From assembly GCA_016764395.1 (NCBI GenBank), contig JAESRW010000138.1:1-37867 (forward strand): a stretch of 37,867 bases of DNA, in the 5' to 3' direction. The translations under genes and the position numbers were made by a program. The DNA comes from Flavobacteriales bacterium. GTDB lineage: Bacteria; Bacteroidota; Bacteroidia; NORP154. Of the stretch, positions 13,748 to 19,905 are shown one piece after another (positions within the stretch are counted from its first letter, which is position 1; each line of letters opens with the position of its first letter). The notes under the pieces are model-generated. The model was not told where the DNA came from. It saw only the letters and a program-made list of their open reading frames with translations, and searched no databases.

Positions 13748-13939
13748 ATGAGCAGTCCAACACCAGCGGAAGTTAAATACAACGGCCTAGTTTACAAAGC
13801 CCTAGAGCTACATGGAGCCGGTCCAGAGATATTAAGCCTTATCGGGTCATGGAAAGAGACATTGGACGATGACGAGGTTGTGGACCTACTGAGTGAGTTG
13901 TTATCATTCGGGGATACGTTACAGGGCGAAATTCAATAA
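13748..13939 (+). CDS. Hypothetical protein, 63 aa
   Basis: MSSPTPAEVKYNGLVYKALE begins an acidic helical protein with GPEILSLIGSWKETLDDDEV and LLSELLSFGDTL. The ribosome site (GAAAGAA) is weak compared with its neighbours. A 36-codon frame beginning at 13666 overlaps its 5' end in another phase and may be part of a leader arrangement. Family not recognised. Confidence 0.6.
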   Translation: MSSPTPAEVKYNGLVYKALELHGAGPEILSLIGSWKETLDDDEVVDLLSELLSFGDTLQGEIQ

Positions 13940-13963
13940 TAGAAATTATTAAAGGAGAGAGTG

Positions 13964-14317
13964 ATGAGTAAATCAATCGGCTGGCCTTTTGGTTGCGCAA
14001 TATGCGGCGAATTTGGGAAAAAAACCTGTACTGTATTAGAGTGGGAATCTTGTGATGGGTACAAGGCCAAAAGACAGCGCGACAACGAGCTATCCCAAAA
14101 CAAAACGGCTCAGCGTTTTATGGTAGAGTGTGACGAGCGGGCTCTTGTGAAGAGCGGCGGTTTAGCATCAGACAAATCTCTCAGGGATTATTTCGCTGGG
14201 CAAGCTATAGGGACGGGAGAGCTTGAAGAGCACAGTCACCATCAACACGACCGGGCAAAATGGGCCTACCAACAAGCCGACGCCATGTTGAAAGCTAGAG
14301 GAGAGAGCGATGCCTGA
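13964..14317 (+). CDS. Hypothetical Cys-rich protein, 117 aa
   Basis: The start is ATG 13964 after AAAGGAGAGAGTG. The N-terminus has a possible zinc site, CAICGEFGKKTC (residues about 10-21), and a further Cys at about 31; the rest is helical with a His-rich part (EHSHHQHDRAKW). SKSIGWPFGCAICGEFG is the start. The zinc binding is inferred from spacing only. Part of the tightly packed early operon; its 3' end overlaps the next gene. Confidence 0.65.
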   Translation: MSKSIGWPFGCAICGEFGKKTCTVLEWESCDGYKAKRQRDNELSQNKTAQRFMVECDERALVKSGGLASDKSLRDYFAGQAIGTGELEEHSHHQHDRAKWAYQQADAMLKARGESDA

Positions 14318-14582
14318 TTATTCAATATGGTTCAAGATGAGTATGTCGGTATGGTTTTCGTTAGTTCCTTTCAGCGTGTATTTGGTTCTAGAGTTGCCGG
14401 TGTTGTTTTATCATTTTGTGGTGTGGACTATTTACGGTGGCTTTGAATGGCATAGATTTGAAATCATTGGGTTATTCATGATAGTACCCATCATAGGAGT
14501 ACTGTTAACGATAGGGCTTATCGGTTTCATAGGGTCATTTTTAGAGAATAGGTTTAGCAATAAAGGAGAACCTAATGAGTAA
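14310..14582 (+). CDS. Integral membrane protein, 90 aa
   Basis: Two to three hydrophobic segments: about residues 11-30 (MSVWFSLVPFSVYLVLELPV), 31-45 (aromatic) and 50-75 (EIIGLFMIVPIIGVLLTIGL). GGAGAGAGCG is its ribosome site. The end overlaps the next gene by eight bases. Unknown; one of several early membrane proteins. Confidence 0.7.
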   Translation: MPDYSIWFKMSMSVWFSLVPFSVYLVLELPVLFYHFVVWTIYGGFEWHRFEIIGLFMIVPIIGVLLTIGLIGFIGSFLENRFSNKGEPNE

Positions 14583-14856
14583 CATCCCCAGTGTAAGCCT
14601 TACAGCAGACATTTCGATTTTAGATTGCCCCGCAGTATGTGGGGAGGTTGAATACTGGGTGGAGGCCTGTCGCCCTAAAGCAACGTTGATCAGGACAGGC
14701 GGCATTGTTAGATTGGTTTTACCTAGAGAGAATGATTGCAACCAACGTGATTGTATTCTTGTACCTCAGGGTGAAGTTATGAGGCTTATCGATAAAGGAT
14801 GGATTGATCATGGGACCCACATTCTACCAAAAAACAAAGGAGAGAATCATGAGTAA
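14575..14856 (+). CDS. Hypothetical protein, 93 aa, with repeated gene start
   Basis: MSNIPSVSLTADISILDCPA begins a beta-rich protein with several cysteines, GGIVRLVLPRENDCNQRDC and PQGEVMRLIDKGWIDHG. Its first codons resemble those of the next gene: both begin MSN-x(3)-VSLTA and share 16 identical bases (14591-14606 and 14865-14880). Function unknown. Confidence 0.65.
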   Translation: MSNIPSVSLTADISILDCPAVCGEVEYWVEACRPKATLIRTGGIVRLVLPRENDCNQRDCILVPQGEVMRLIDKGWIDHGTHILPKNKGENHE

Positions 14857-15106
14857 CCCGCACGGTGTAAGCCTTACAGCCGCAACAGGTAAGCCAGTTA
14901 AAAGCAAAAGCGGCATTCGTGGCGTGACATACTACGAGAACAGCAAGAAGAAGAATTGGCGGTCAAAGTTCATGAATAAATGGATCGATTACCACGAGAC
15001 GGCTGAAGAGGCTGAACAGCATGTGTTACTTGCAGAGCTTGAATACGTAAGGCGTCGTGAAGGTGTAATTATTTCTAGACTAAAAGAGCTTGCCAAAGAC
15101 GATTGA
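14849..15106 (+). CDS. AP2-like DNA-binding domain protein, 85 aa
   Basis: After a short polar start, residues about 19-65 read SKSGIRGVTYYENSKKKNWR then SKFMNKWIDYHETAEEAEQH. This is the GxRGV-Y...W...-EEA layout of AP2 domains, which in phages usually accompany HNH nucleases and bind DNA by a three-stranded sheet. Here no nuclease domain is attached. Start ATG 14849 after AAAGGAGAGAATC overlaps the previous gene's end. Confidence 0.7.
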   Translation: MSNPHGVSLTAATGKPVKSKSGIRGVTYYENSKKKNWRSKFMNKWIDYHETAEEAEQHVLLAELEYVRRREGVIISRLKELAKDD

Positions 15107-15150
15107 GTGTGCTTAATATGTCCACATGAAGACTTCACAGGGAGAGAGAA

Positions 15151-15426
15151 ATGAGCCAATATACGATAGATAAAAACATTCCCATTCCAGACTTCACTAC
15201 GGGAACCCATAAGCGCAAAGGCACATTTACAGCAAAATACCCATTCGTTGAGATGGAGATTGGTGATTCAATATTCTTCGAGAGGACCGACAAAGAGCAT
15301 ATACTACGGCTCTGTAAGGGCGCTAACGCGGCTTACACATACGCCTCGAATCGTCTTGGGTGGAATTTCATGTCGAGGTGCGTACCCGGTGGCTTTCGCG
15401 TATGGCGGGTTGCTATCGAAGACTGA
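15151..15426 (+). CDS. Conserved phage hypothetical protein, 91 aa
   Basis: MSQYTIDKNIPIPDFTTGTH is followed by KYPFVEMEIGDSIFFERTD and ends GGFRVWRVAIED. The KYPF-x-MEIGDS...FRVWR pattern occurs in small phage proteins of unknown role. GGGAGAGAGAA precedes the ATG. Confidence 0.7.
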   Translation: MSQYTIDKNIPIPDFTTGTHKRKGTFTAKYPFVEMEIGDSIFFERTDKEHILRLCKGANAAYTYASNRLGWNFMSRCVPGGFRVWRVAIED

Positions 15427-15741
15427 ACGTGCGTACATAATAAAGCCCCGGCGATGCGTTAAACATCCCGAGGCTCAAAGACGACTGATATGGTATTTGG
15501 AAACGCCGTATCGCCCTTGGTGGGGCAAACGTAACCCATACTACTCACCAAGCCAAGTTAAATGTTTTCCCACGAGTTTTGCAGCTTTCTCCCCAAGAAG
15601 CTGATTGAGTACGGGAGAACTTTTACGCAGGGATGCAAGCTTCCGATCCGCCGACTGAGTTTCAACGCTCTGAGGCAAAGCAGACAGAACGAACCCCTAA
15701 TTGGCTTCTTCGGCTTTATAATAGAAGGGGGAGGCGTGGTG
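15427..15741. other. 315-bp stretch with no convincing gene; antisense frames and structure
   Basis: No ATG with a good ribosome site opens a long frame on the plus strand. On the minus strand a 52-codon open frame (15541-15696) reads like protein (PQSVETQSADRKLASLRKSS then GEKAAKLVGKHLTWLGE) but has only TTG or CTG starts. It is followed by a 26-codon frame with an ATG at 15538 and then by a leftward terminator-like hairpin. It may be a decayed leftward gene or a structured region. Confidence 0.3.
15438..15475 (-). terminator. Leftward terminator-like hairpin inside the rightward operon
   Basis: Read on the minus strand, AGCCTCGGGATG and CATCGCCGGGGCT form an 11-12 bp stem with one bulge and a seven-base loop, followed by TTTATT. 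A G-U wobble makes it stronger on the minus strand. All confident genes around it are rightward, so it hints at leftward transcription here. Confidence 0.45.
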
Positions 15742-15914
15742 ATGCACGATAAAACATATGTCTGGTATACGTACTCTTGATAGTTGACCTAATGATCCTC
15801 TTAACGGCACCGGCTGTGGGAGGGGAGGTGACCCGGAAGCTTTCGTATGCGCGTAAGAAACGAAGAACGGTAACTAGGTACAAAAGGAGATTGAAATGGA
15901 AGATGCAGTTATAG
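15742..15914 (+). pseudogene. Single-TM small protein apparently broken by a -1 frame change
   Basis: GAAGGGGGAGG precedes ATG 15742, but the frame stops after 12 codons (MHDKTYVWYTYS). If the frame shifts by -1 at about 15762, it continues as a convincing 57-residue membrane protein: LVYVLLIVDLMILLTAPAVG then a basic tail (KLSYARKKRRTVTRYKRRLK), ending inside the next gene. No canonical slippery heptamer is present, so one missing base (mutation or assembly error) is the simplest explanation. ATG 15792 could alternatively start the downstream part. Confidence 0.4.
15862..15890 (+). repeat. Intergenic repeat type 2, copy 1
   Basis: GAAGAACGGTAACTAGGTA plus CAAAAGGAGA matches 16829-16857 at 26 of 29 bases. 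It ends in the ribosome site of the gene at 15896. Confidence 0.75.
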
Positions 15915-16189
15915 TGAATGTTGATGGTGTAAAATTCAGTTGCACACACGCAGGGCAGAAGCGCCGATATGGCGATTGTCATTATGAATATACCGCTAAC
16001 AGCGACAAGGGCGCTGACCACGTTAAAGCCGTGATGCTGGAGCATGCATATAAATGCTCATTAACACGCGAGCAGTGGAAAAATGAAGAACGCGCATCTA
16101 TGGATAAGCATTTTCGCTCATCTTATGAGTTCGAGGATAAGGGCAACGGCGAGTATTTTTACCGTGTGACGCTTCCATCCACGCATTAG
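15896..16189 (+). CDS. Hypothetical protein, 97 aa
   Basis: MEDAVIVNVDGVKFSCTHAG starts a protein with a Cys/His pattern (FSCTHAG...GDCHYEY) and a helical then beta C-terminus (GNGEYFYRVTLPSTH). The ribosome site AAAGGAGATTGAA is part of the type 2 repeat. Its stop codon TAG is the first part of type 1 repeat copy A. Family not recognised. Confidence 0.65.
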   Translation: MEDAVIVNVDGVKFSCTHAGQKRRYGDCHYEYTANSDKGADHVKAVMLEHAYKCSLTREQWKNEERASMDKHFRSSYEFEDKGNGEYFYRVTLPSTH

Positions 16190-16220
16190 CGGACCTACTG
16201 GACACGCCCCTCGCTAGAGG
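16186..16220 (+). repeat. Intergenic repeat type 1, copy A (CCTC-GCTA-GAGG hairpin)
   Basis: TTAGCGGACC, six bases later GGACACGCCCCTCGCTAGAGG. Copies B (18140-18173) and C (18523-18566) share TTAGCGG and GGAYACGCMCCTCGYTAGAGG. Each overlaps the stop codon of the upstream gene and ends with a four-pair hairpin just before the next ribosome site. Confidence 0.8.
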
Positions 16221-16247
16221 CACAACAACAATTAAAGGACAACGACT

Positions 16248-16511
16248 ATGAAAACGGACAACGAACCAAAGCAAACAGCAATTTGTGTAACATCTGAAGC
16301 AATGACCGCAGAGGTAATGGCTGAGGCACGAAAGGGGATTATAGAGATTATCACCGCGAATGTAGATGTTTGTCTGCGTGAGAAGGCACTTACTGCCTTG
16401 GTAGGTTTAACGCAGGTGTGCGCTCCTGAAAGCACGACAATCATGAACTGTAATGTGTCATTTAAGAACGGCGCAATCGAAGACGAGCCCCCAACAATTA
16501 CAGGAGAGTAA
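16248..16511 (+). CDS. Hypothetical protein, 87 aa
   Basis: MKTDNEPKQTAICVTSEAMT is followed by a long helix (AEVMAEARKGIIEIITANVD) and LTALVGLTQVCAPESTTIM. The ribosome site AAAGGACAACG is weaker than usual in this operon. Unknown family. Confidence 0.65.
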   Translation: MKTDNEPKQTAICVTSEAMTAEVMAEARKGIIEIITANVDVCLREKALTALVGLTQVCAPESTTIMNCNVSFKNGAIEDEPPTITGE

Positions 16512-16512
16512 G

Positions 16513-16821
16513 ATGGTTAAAAAGCAACCGCTAGAGTGGAGTTTACATATTATACCTTGGAGGTACGGGAATGGTACTCTACCGGCAGGCCCTAAATGGG
16601 TTTGGGGTTTTGGTAAGATGCTTCACACAAAGATACAAACTTGGGAAAAAGTGAGCCTATGGCCTAATGAAGGTGACAAATGGGCGCGAACTTATGGTGT
16701 ATGGGAATGCTACGAGTTTCCTTGTGGCTGGAAGGCTTACAAATGCACGGAGCGCCTTGACATTGAGATAATAGAAGAGACTTGGCACGCTGAATTACCT
16801 AAGGGCCTTAAATGGCGGTGA
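16513..16821 (+). CDS. Trp-rich hypothetical protein, 102 aa
   Basis: Start ATG 16513 follows AGGAGAGTAAG inside the previous gene's last codons. MVKKQPLEWSLHIIPWRYGN then PKWVWGFGKMLHTKIQTWEK and WECYEFPCGWKAYKC show many aromatic residues, a beta-rich small protein. Not recognised. Confidence 0.65.
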   Translation: MVKKQPLEWSLHIIPWRYGNGTLPAGPKWVWGFGKMLHTKIQTWEKVSLWPNEGDKWARTYGVWECYEFPCGWKAYKCTERLDIEIIEETWHAELPKGLKWR

Positions 16822-16828
16822 CGCTGTG

Positions 16829-16857
16829 GAAGAACGATAACTAGGTATTAAAGGAGA
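16829..16857 (+). repeat. Intergenic repeat type 2, copy 2
   Basis: GAAGAACGATAACTAGGTA plus TTAAAGGAGA; 26 of 29 bases match copy 1 at 15862-15890. It supplies the ribosome site of the gene at 16863. Confidence 0.75.
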
Positions 16858-16862
16858 ATGAG

Positions 16863-17207
16863 ATGAGTAAAGAGGCTAAGTGCGAAGCTACTGTGGAGAC
16901 GTTAGAAAAAGAGCTTAAACATTTAAACGCTCTTATGCTTCCCACACAGCAAAAGATTAGCAAGATCGCTATTCAATTAAAGGAAGCTAGGCAGCTACTA
17001 ATTGATGCCCGCAAGAAGCCAAGAGTAAGCGACCACGCGGTGATTAGGTTTTTAGAGAGGCATTACGGCTTCGACTTCGAAAAACAGCGTGACGAGCTTA
17101 TGACAGGCACAGTTAAAGCGGCCATGCAGTTAGGCGCAACACGCGTTAAATGCCATGGTTATAAATTAGTTCTTGAAGGTAACACTGTCGTTACAATTAT
17201 AGATTAA
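16863..17207 (+). CDS. Conserved phage hypothetical protein with coiled coil, 114 aa
   Basis: Residues 10-55 form a likely coiled coil (TVETLEKELKHLNALMLPTQ then KISKIAIQLKEARQLLIDAR). The C-terminal half, VSDHAVIRFLERHYGFDFEK followed by GYKLVLEGNTVVTIID, is a compact domain seen in many phages, with SDHA-xx-RFLER and VVT-I as landmarks. Its function is unknown; the His/Arg-rich SDHAVIRFLER resembles the start of small ribonuclease-like folds, an analogy only. Confidence 0.7.
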   Translation: MSKEAKCEATVETLEKELKHLNALMLPTQQKISKIAIQLKEARQLLIDARKKPRVSDHAVIRFLERHYGFDFEKQRDELMTGTVKAAMQLGATRVKCHGYKLVLEGNTVVTIID

Positions 17208-17217
17208 GGAAAAGAAA

Positions 17218-17364
17218 ATGAATAAGTTTAAAGAAATTAAAATCCATTACATATTAACAGACATCCCAGCACTACTAATGGTAATAGCATTGGTTGCGAT
17301 AATTGTTGTGGGGCTTGTTATCTCGGTAAGCGGCTTAATAAGCGCAGTGGTGTCGCTATTTTAG
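17218..17364 (+). CDS. 48-aa membrane miniprotein
   Basis: AAGGAAAAGAAA precedes ATG 17218. MNKFKEIKIHYILTDIPALL leads into a long hydrophobic stretch (MVIALVAIIVVGLVISVSGL) and a hydrophobic end. It fills the space between two genes exactly. One long or two short TM segments. Function unknown. Confidence 0.65.
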   Translation: MNKFKEIKIHYILTDIPALLMVIALVAIIVVGLVISVSGLISAVVSLF

Positions 17365-17381
17365 AAACAAAGGAGAGAGTG

Positions 17382-17702
17382 ATGAAAGATGATTTAAGAT
17401 TTAGAGATGTTGTCTGGAAAATGAAGGACGGCGACACTATCAAAGTCCGTGACATGAAGGATTCACACCTAGCCAACACGGTAAGCATGATCGACCGAAA
17501 GCTTACCCGGATGGGTGGCAAGGTTGCTGACGTTTGCAGCTATATGGACGGTAATGCGCTTTTAGGTATCGAAATTAACGACGCACTTGACCGAGCTTCG
17601 GATAAGATGGCGGCTTATAGCCACGCAACCAAAGCAATGAAGAGCGAAATTAAACACAGAGAGAGCAATGACATTGTACCAACTAGCCCGCATATTCGCT
17701 AA
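17382..17702 (+). CDS. Hypothetical protein, 106 aa
   Basis: MKDDLRFRDVVWKMKDGDTI then DSHLANTVSMIDRKLTRMG and EINDALDRASDKMAAYSHAT. The middle motif (MKDSHLANTVSMIDRK) is found in phage proteins that begin with a WxMKDG turn; role unknown. GGAGAGAGTG sets ATG 17382. Its end overlaps the next gene by 35 bases. Confidence 0.65.
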   Translation: MKDDLRFRDVVWKMKDGDTIKVRDMKDSHLANTVSMIDRKLTRMGGKVADVCSYMDGNALLGIEINDALDRASDKMAAYSHATKAMKSEIKHRESNDIVPTSPHIR

Positions 17703-17874
17703 ACGCCGAGCTATTTATGAGAGACGAGTTAGAGTTTTAAATAGGAGTGCTTACAGTCAAAAAACTACCGACGAGCAAATTGCACGATTAGACCAAGCTG
17801 AAAAATTTCAGCTTACGGTAGAGGCTGTAAACATCCTTTGGAATGAAATATCGCAAAAACATAAAGGAGAATGA
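17668..17874 (+). CDS. Basic helical protein, 68 aa
   Basis: MTLYQLARIFAKRRAIYERR opens a basic helix, followed by LNRSAYSQKTTDEQIARLDQ and a helical end. GAGAGAGCA inside the previous gene precedes the ATG. No family recognised. The end supplies AAAGGAGAATGAG for the next gene. Confidence 0.6.
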   Translation: MTLYQLARIFAKRRAIYERRVRVLNRSAYSQKTTDEQIARLDQAEKFQLTVEAVNILWNEISQKHKGE

Positions 17875-17875
17875 G

Positions 17876-18143
17876 ATGAATAACACGGGAGAGTATTTGA
17901 TTTTAAAGTGGGGTACGCTGGAGGGTTGGGATATCAAAGACGGTACCACGCTCGGTTTAATGAAAGCGTATTTTAGCCTTGGCGCGTCAACCAGCGCAAT
18001 GACCCAACAAGATACAGCCGATCAAAAGGTAGTACTTTTGCCAGATGATCGACCGCGTTGATGGGCCTATTCACAACGATTGGAGCGGCGAAGAGCTGAC
18101 CAAAGATGAGGCCAAAAAGTATGTGACGGAGCACCGAACTTAG
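17876..18143 (+). pseudogene. Small conserved phage gene carrying a +1 frameshift at a T4 run
   Basis: The zero frame from ATG 17876 (site AAAGGAGAATGAG) gives MNNTGEYLILKWGTLEGWDI and stops at 18061. Reading one base on at the TTTT run 18036-18039 restores an 88-residue protein: SAMTQQDTADQKVVLCQMID then NDWSGEELTKDEAKKYVTEH, ending at TAG 18141-18143. The joined sequence resembles a family of small phage proteins with LLKWGTLKGW at the start and NDW-G...EAKKYV at the end. Either the base is a mutation or error, or a programmed shift occurs. The second part alone could start at ATG 18045 but has no ribosome site. Confidence 0.7.
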
Positions 18144-18173
18144 CGGCCCGTAGGACACGCACCTCGTTAGAGG
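18140..18173 (+). repeat. Intergenic repeat type 1, copy B (CCTC-GTTA-GAGG hairpin)
   Basis: TTAGCGGCCCGTA followed by GGACACGCACCTCGTTAGAGG. The loop differs from copies A and C by one base while both stem arms are unchanged. It overlaps the stop of the frameshifted gene and precedes AAAGGAGAGAG. Confidence 0.8.
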
Positions 18174-18190
18174 CATAAAGGAGAGAGATT

Positions 18191-18526
18191 ATGAGTGTAA
18201 TTAAAAGAATTGCAGACTGCGTTCTAACGATTTTAAATTTCAAGCCACCAGTAGAGGCGCTAACAGAGCCGCCAGAGGCGGATGATGTAATGGGCGGATA
18301 TTGGGGAAATGCAATATACTGGGATAAATGCGACATGGAGAGCAATGTTTATAATGTCCACGGATTCAAACCATTTGATCAAATGCCAGAAGTAGGCTGG
18401 TTTATTGAAGCTGCAATGAAAACTAGTACAGTCTGGTTCCGAATTACAAGTATAGAAGGGTGTCGCGACCCTCACGACATGTTTTTTGCTAATGTTGTGC
18501 CTGTATGGCAAGAGATGAATACTTAG
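18191..18526 (+). CDS. Hypothetical protein, 111 aa
   Basis: MSVIKRIADCVLTILNFKPP, then an acidic Pro/Glu segment (VEALTEPPEADD), then a Gly- and Trp-rich half (MGGYWGNAIYWDKCDMESNV; GFKPFDQMPEVGWFIEAAMK). AAAGGAGAGAGATT sets the start. Its stop overlaps repeat copy C. Family not recognised. Confidence 0.65.
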   Translation: MSVIKRIADCVLTILNFKPPVEALTEPPEADDVMGGYWGNAIYWDKCDMESNVYNVHGFKPFDQMPEVGWFIEAAMKTSTVWFRITSIEGCRDPHDMFFANVVPVWQEMNT

Positions 18527-18566
18527 CGGCCCGAAGTGAAACGAAGGATACGCACCTCGCTAGAGG
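18523..18566 (+). repeat. Intergenic repeat type 1, copy C (CCTC-GCTA-GAGG hairpin)
   Basis: TTAGCGGCCCGAA, a 10-base insert relative to copy B (roughly GTGAAACGAA), then GGATACGCACCTCGCTAGAGG. It overlaps the stop codon of the upstream gene and lies 25 bases before the next ATG. Confidence 0.8.
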
Positions 18567-18589
18567 GAACTATATTATAGGAGAGAGTA

Positions 18590-18925
18590 ATGAACAAAGA
18601 TAAAGACAATACTGATGCATTAGCTGAAGTGATCAATGACGCCCTTGAGGCTCAAGATAAACATCATGTGATGGATGTTAAGGACATAGCCGACGCTGTA
18701 CGGATTCATATACTGAGTGACGAGGCAATTAACAGAGGCCGTCTTGCCGCGATCAAAGCAGATGTCGCATTCAGATATGAAGACGCTGAAGATTATATCG
18801 TCGAAACAGCGCTTAATATCAAAGCAATAAACCTTCTTCTAGAAGACATAAGAGCGCGAATAGAAAAAGGCGAACCAAATATAGGGCGAATTTTCCTATC
18901 AGCAGCTATGGGGAAACAGTCATGA
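18590..18925 (+). CDS. Acidic helical protein, 111 aa
   Basis: MNKDKDNTDALAEVINDALE then HHVMDVKDIADAVRIHILSD and a helical tail (INLLLEDIRARIEKGEPNIG). The INDALE...IADAVR pattern resembles IEGALRE...IAKAVREYM in the gene at 6733-7059, so a distant common origin is possible. Site: TAGGAGAGAGTA. Function unknown. Confidence 0.65.
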   Translation: MNKDKDNTDALAEVINDALEAQDKHHVMDVKDIADAVRIHILSDEAINRGRLAAIKADVAFRYEDAEDYIVETALNIKAINLLLEDIRARIEKGEPNIGRIFLSAAMGKQS

Positions 18926-19287
18926 CCATCTCAAAAGATAAGACATATAAAACCCGAGACGGTAGAGAAGTTAGAATTTACGCCACTGACGGATGCCCCG
19001 GATACGCAATACATGGAGCTGTCCGCATTGAAGCTGGATGGACTTCTGAGGAATGGTATCACGACGGCCAATACTCAACATCAATACACGGTAGCGGCAA
19101 TGACCTCATAGAAGTAAAACCCCGTATTAAGCGCACTGTCTGGATTAATGTAAGAGATTGCGATTTAAGCCTGCACGATTCGTTTAGAAATGCGGAAACA
19201 TATCACCAAGCGCATCAAGATAAAGTTCTGGCCTGCGTTAAGATTGAAATAGACTGTGACCACGGAGAGGGATTAGACGATGAGTAA
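18922..19287 (+). CDS. Conserved phage hypothetical protein, 121 aa
   Basis: KTYKTRDGREVRIYATDGCP followed by YAIHGAVRIEAGWTSEEWYH is a familiar opening of a small beta-rich phage domain of unknown role. The second half (RTVWINVRDCDLSLHDSFRN) is less typical. Start overlaps the previous stop (ATGA). Its end overlaps the next gene by eight bases. Confidence 0.7.
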   Translation: MTISKDKTYKTRDGREVRIYATDGCPGYAIHGAVRIEAGWTSEEWYHDGQYSTSIHGSGNDLIEVKPRIKRTVWINVRDCDLSLHDSFRNAETYHQAHQDKVLACVKIEIDCDHGEGLDDE

Positions 19288-19480
19288 GGTATTAGGAAGA
19301 GCATTGAGGCAGCAAGAAGAGTTAAGGGCGACAAAACAGCAAAAGAAGATTGATTCCTATCAGGCAGCCCGCGCTGATCTGGCTATGAAAAATGCAATAT
19401 TCGGGTTTTATTTCGCCGTCGCACTTCTGGTGGCATTTTTAGGTGGAGGATTGTACTTAATTTGGAGGGTGCTCGGATGA
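19280..19480 (+). CDS. Small membrane protein with coiled N-terminal part, 66 aa
   Basis: A polar Gln/Lys-rich helix (LGRALRQQEELRATKQQKKI) is followed by one TM segment near residues 43-62 (IFGFYFAVALLVAFLGGGLY). The end overlaps the next gene by ATGA. Unknown function. Confidence 0.65.
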   Translation: MSKVLGRALRQQEELRATKQQKKIDSYQAARADLAMKNAIFGFYFAVALLVAFLGGGLYLIWRVLG

Positions 19481-19905
19481 GTAAGTTAGACGAAATAAAA
19501 GACCGCCTAGCAAAAGCAACCCCGGGACCTTGGGCGACTGATACTGTAGATTATAGTGAGGGTGTAACGATACGCACCGTTAAAACGCATCGGATGGAGG
19601 GGGGTGTATACTCCGGTATAGAGTTTCCCGAGGTTATAATATCACACGGCGGACGGATCGACGAGACTTATGTGGAAATAAGCAAGGACAACGCCACCTT
19701 CATAACCAATTCACCCTCTGACATTCAATACCTACTTGATGAGGTGGATAGACTGCGCGAGGAACTGGAATGCATCACGTATATTCACACTGGAAACCCC
19801 TCTCTAGCAACCGCTGATATGCCCGAAGCGGATTATGCGAATTATATGCTGGGTGAAGCAAGACAAGTGGCCCGCCAAGCTTTATTGCCGCAAGAGGATG
19901 ATTAG
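19477..19905 (+). CDS. Ead/Ea22-like conserved phage protein, 142 aa
   Basis: Start ATG 19477 overlaps the previous TGA. MSKLDEIKDRLAKATPGPWA is followed by KDNATFITNSPSDIQYLLDE and VDRLREELE, the typical order of phage proteins grouped with Ead/Ea22: ATPGPW, then D-FI-xx-P-DI-x-LL-x-EVxRLR. Their role is not known. The C-terminal 45 residues are less typical. Confidence 0.75.
   Translation: MSKLDEIKDRLAKATPGPWATDTVDYSEGVTIRTVKTHRMEGGVYSGIEFPEVIISHGGRIDETYVEISKDNATFITNSPSDIQYLLDEVDRLREELECITYIHTGNPSLATADMPEADYANYMLGEARQVARQALLPQEDD

Noticed and set aside
15248-15604. 118-aa plus-strand frame over the end of the 91-aa gene
   Set aside because: Starts inside a gene with a good site and has no start signal of its own; the part beyond 15427 is discussed as unexplained sequence.
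15694-15722. TATAAT at 15717-15722 as a rightward promoter
   Set aside because: No -35 box at a usable distance and no extended -10 TG.
15716-16045. 109-aa minus-strand frame opposite the 97-aa gene
   Set aside because: No ribosome site, and it is the antisense of a gene with a good start; composition looks like a shadow frame.
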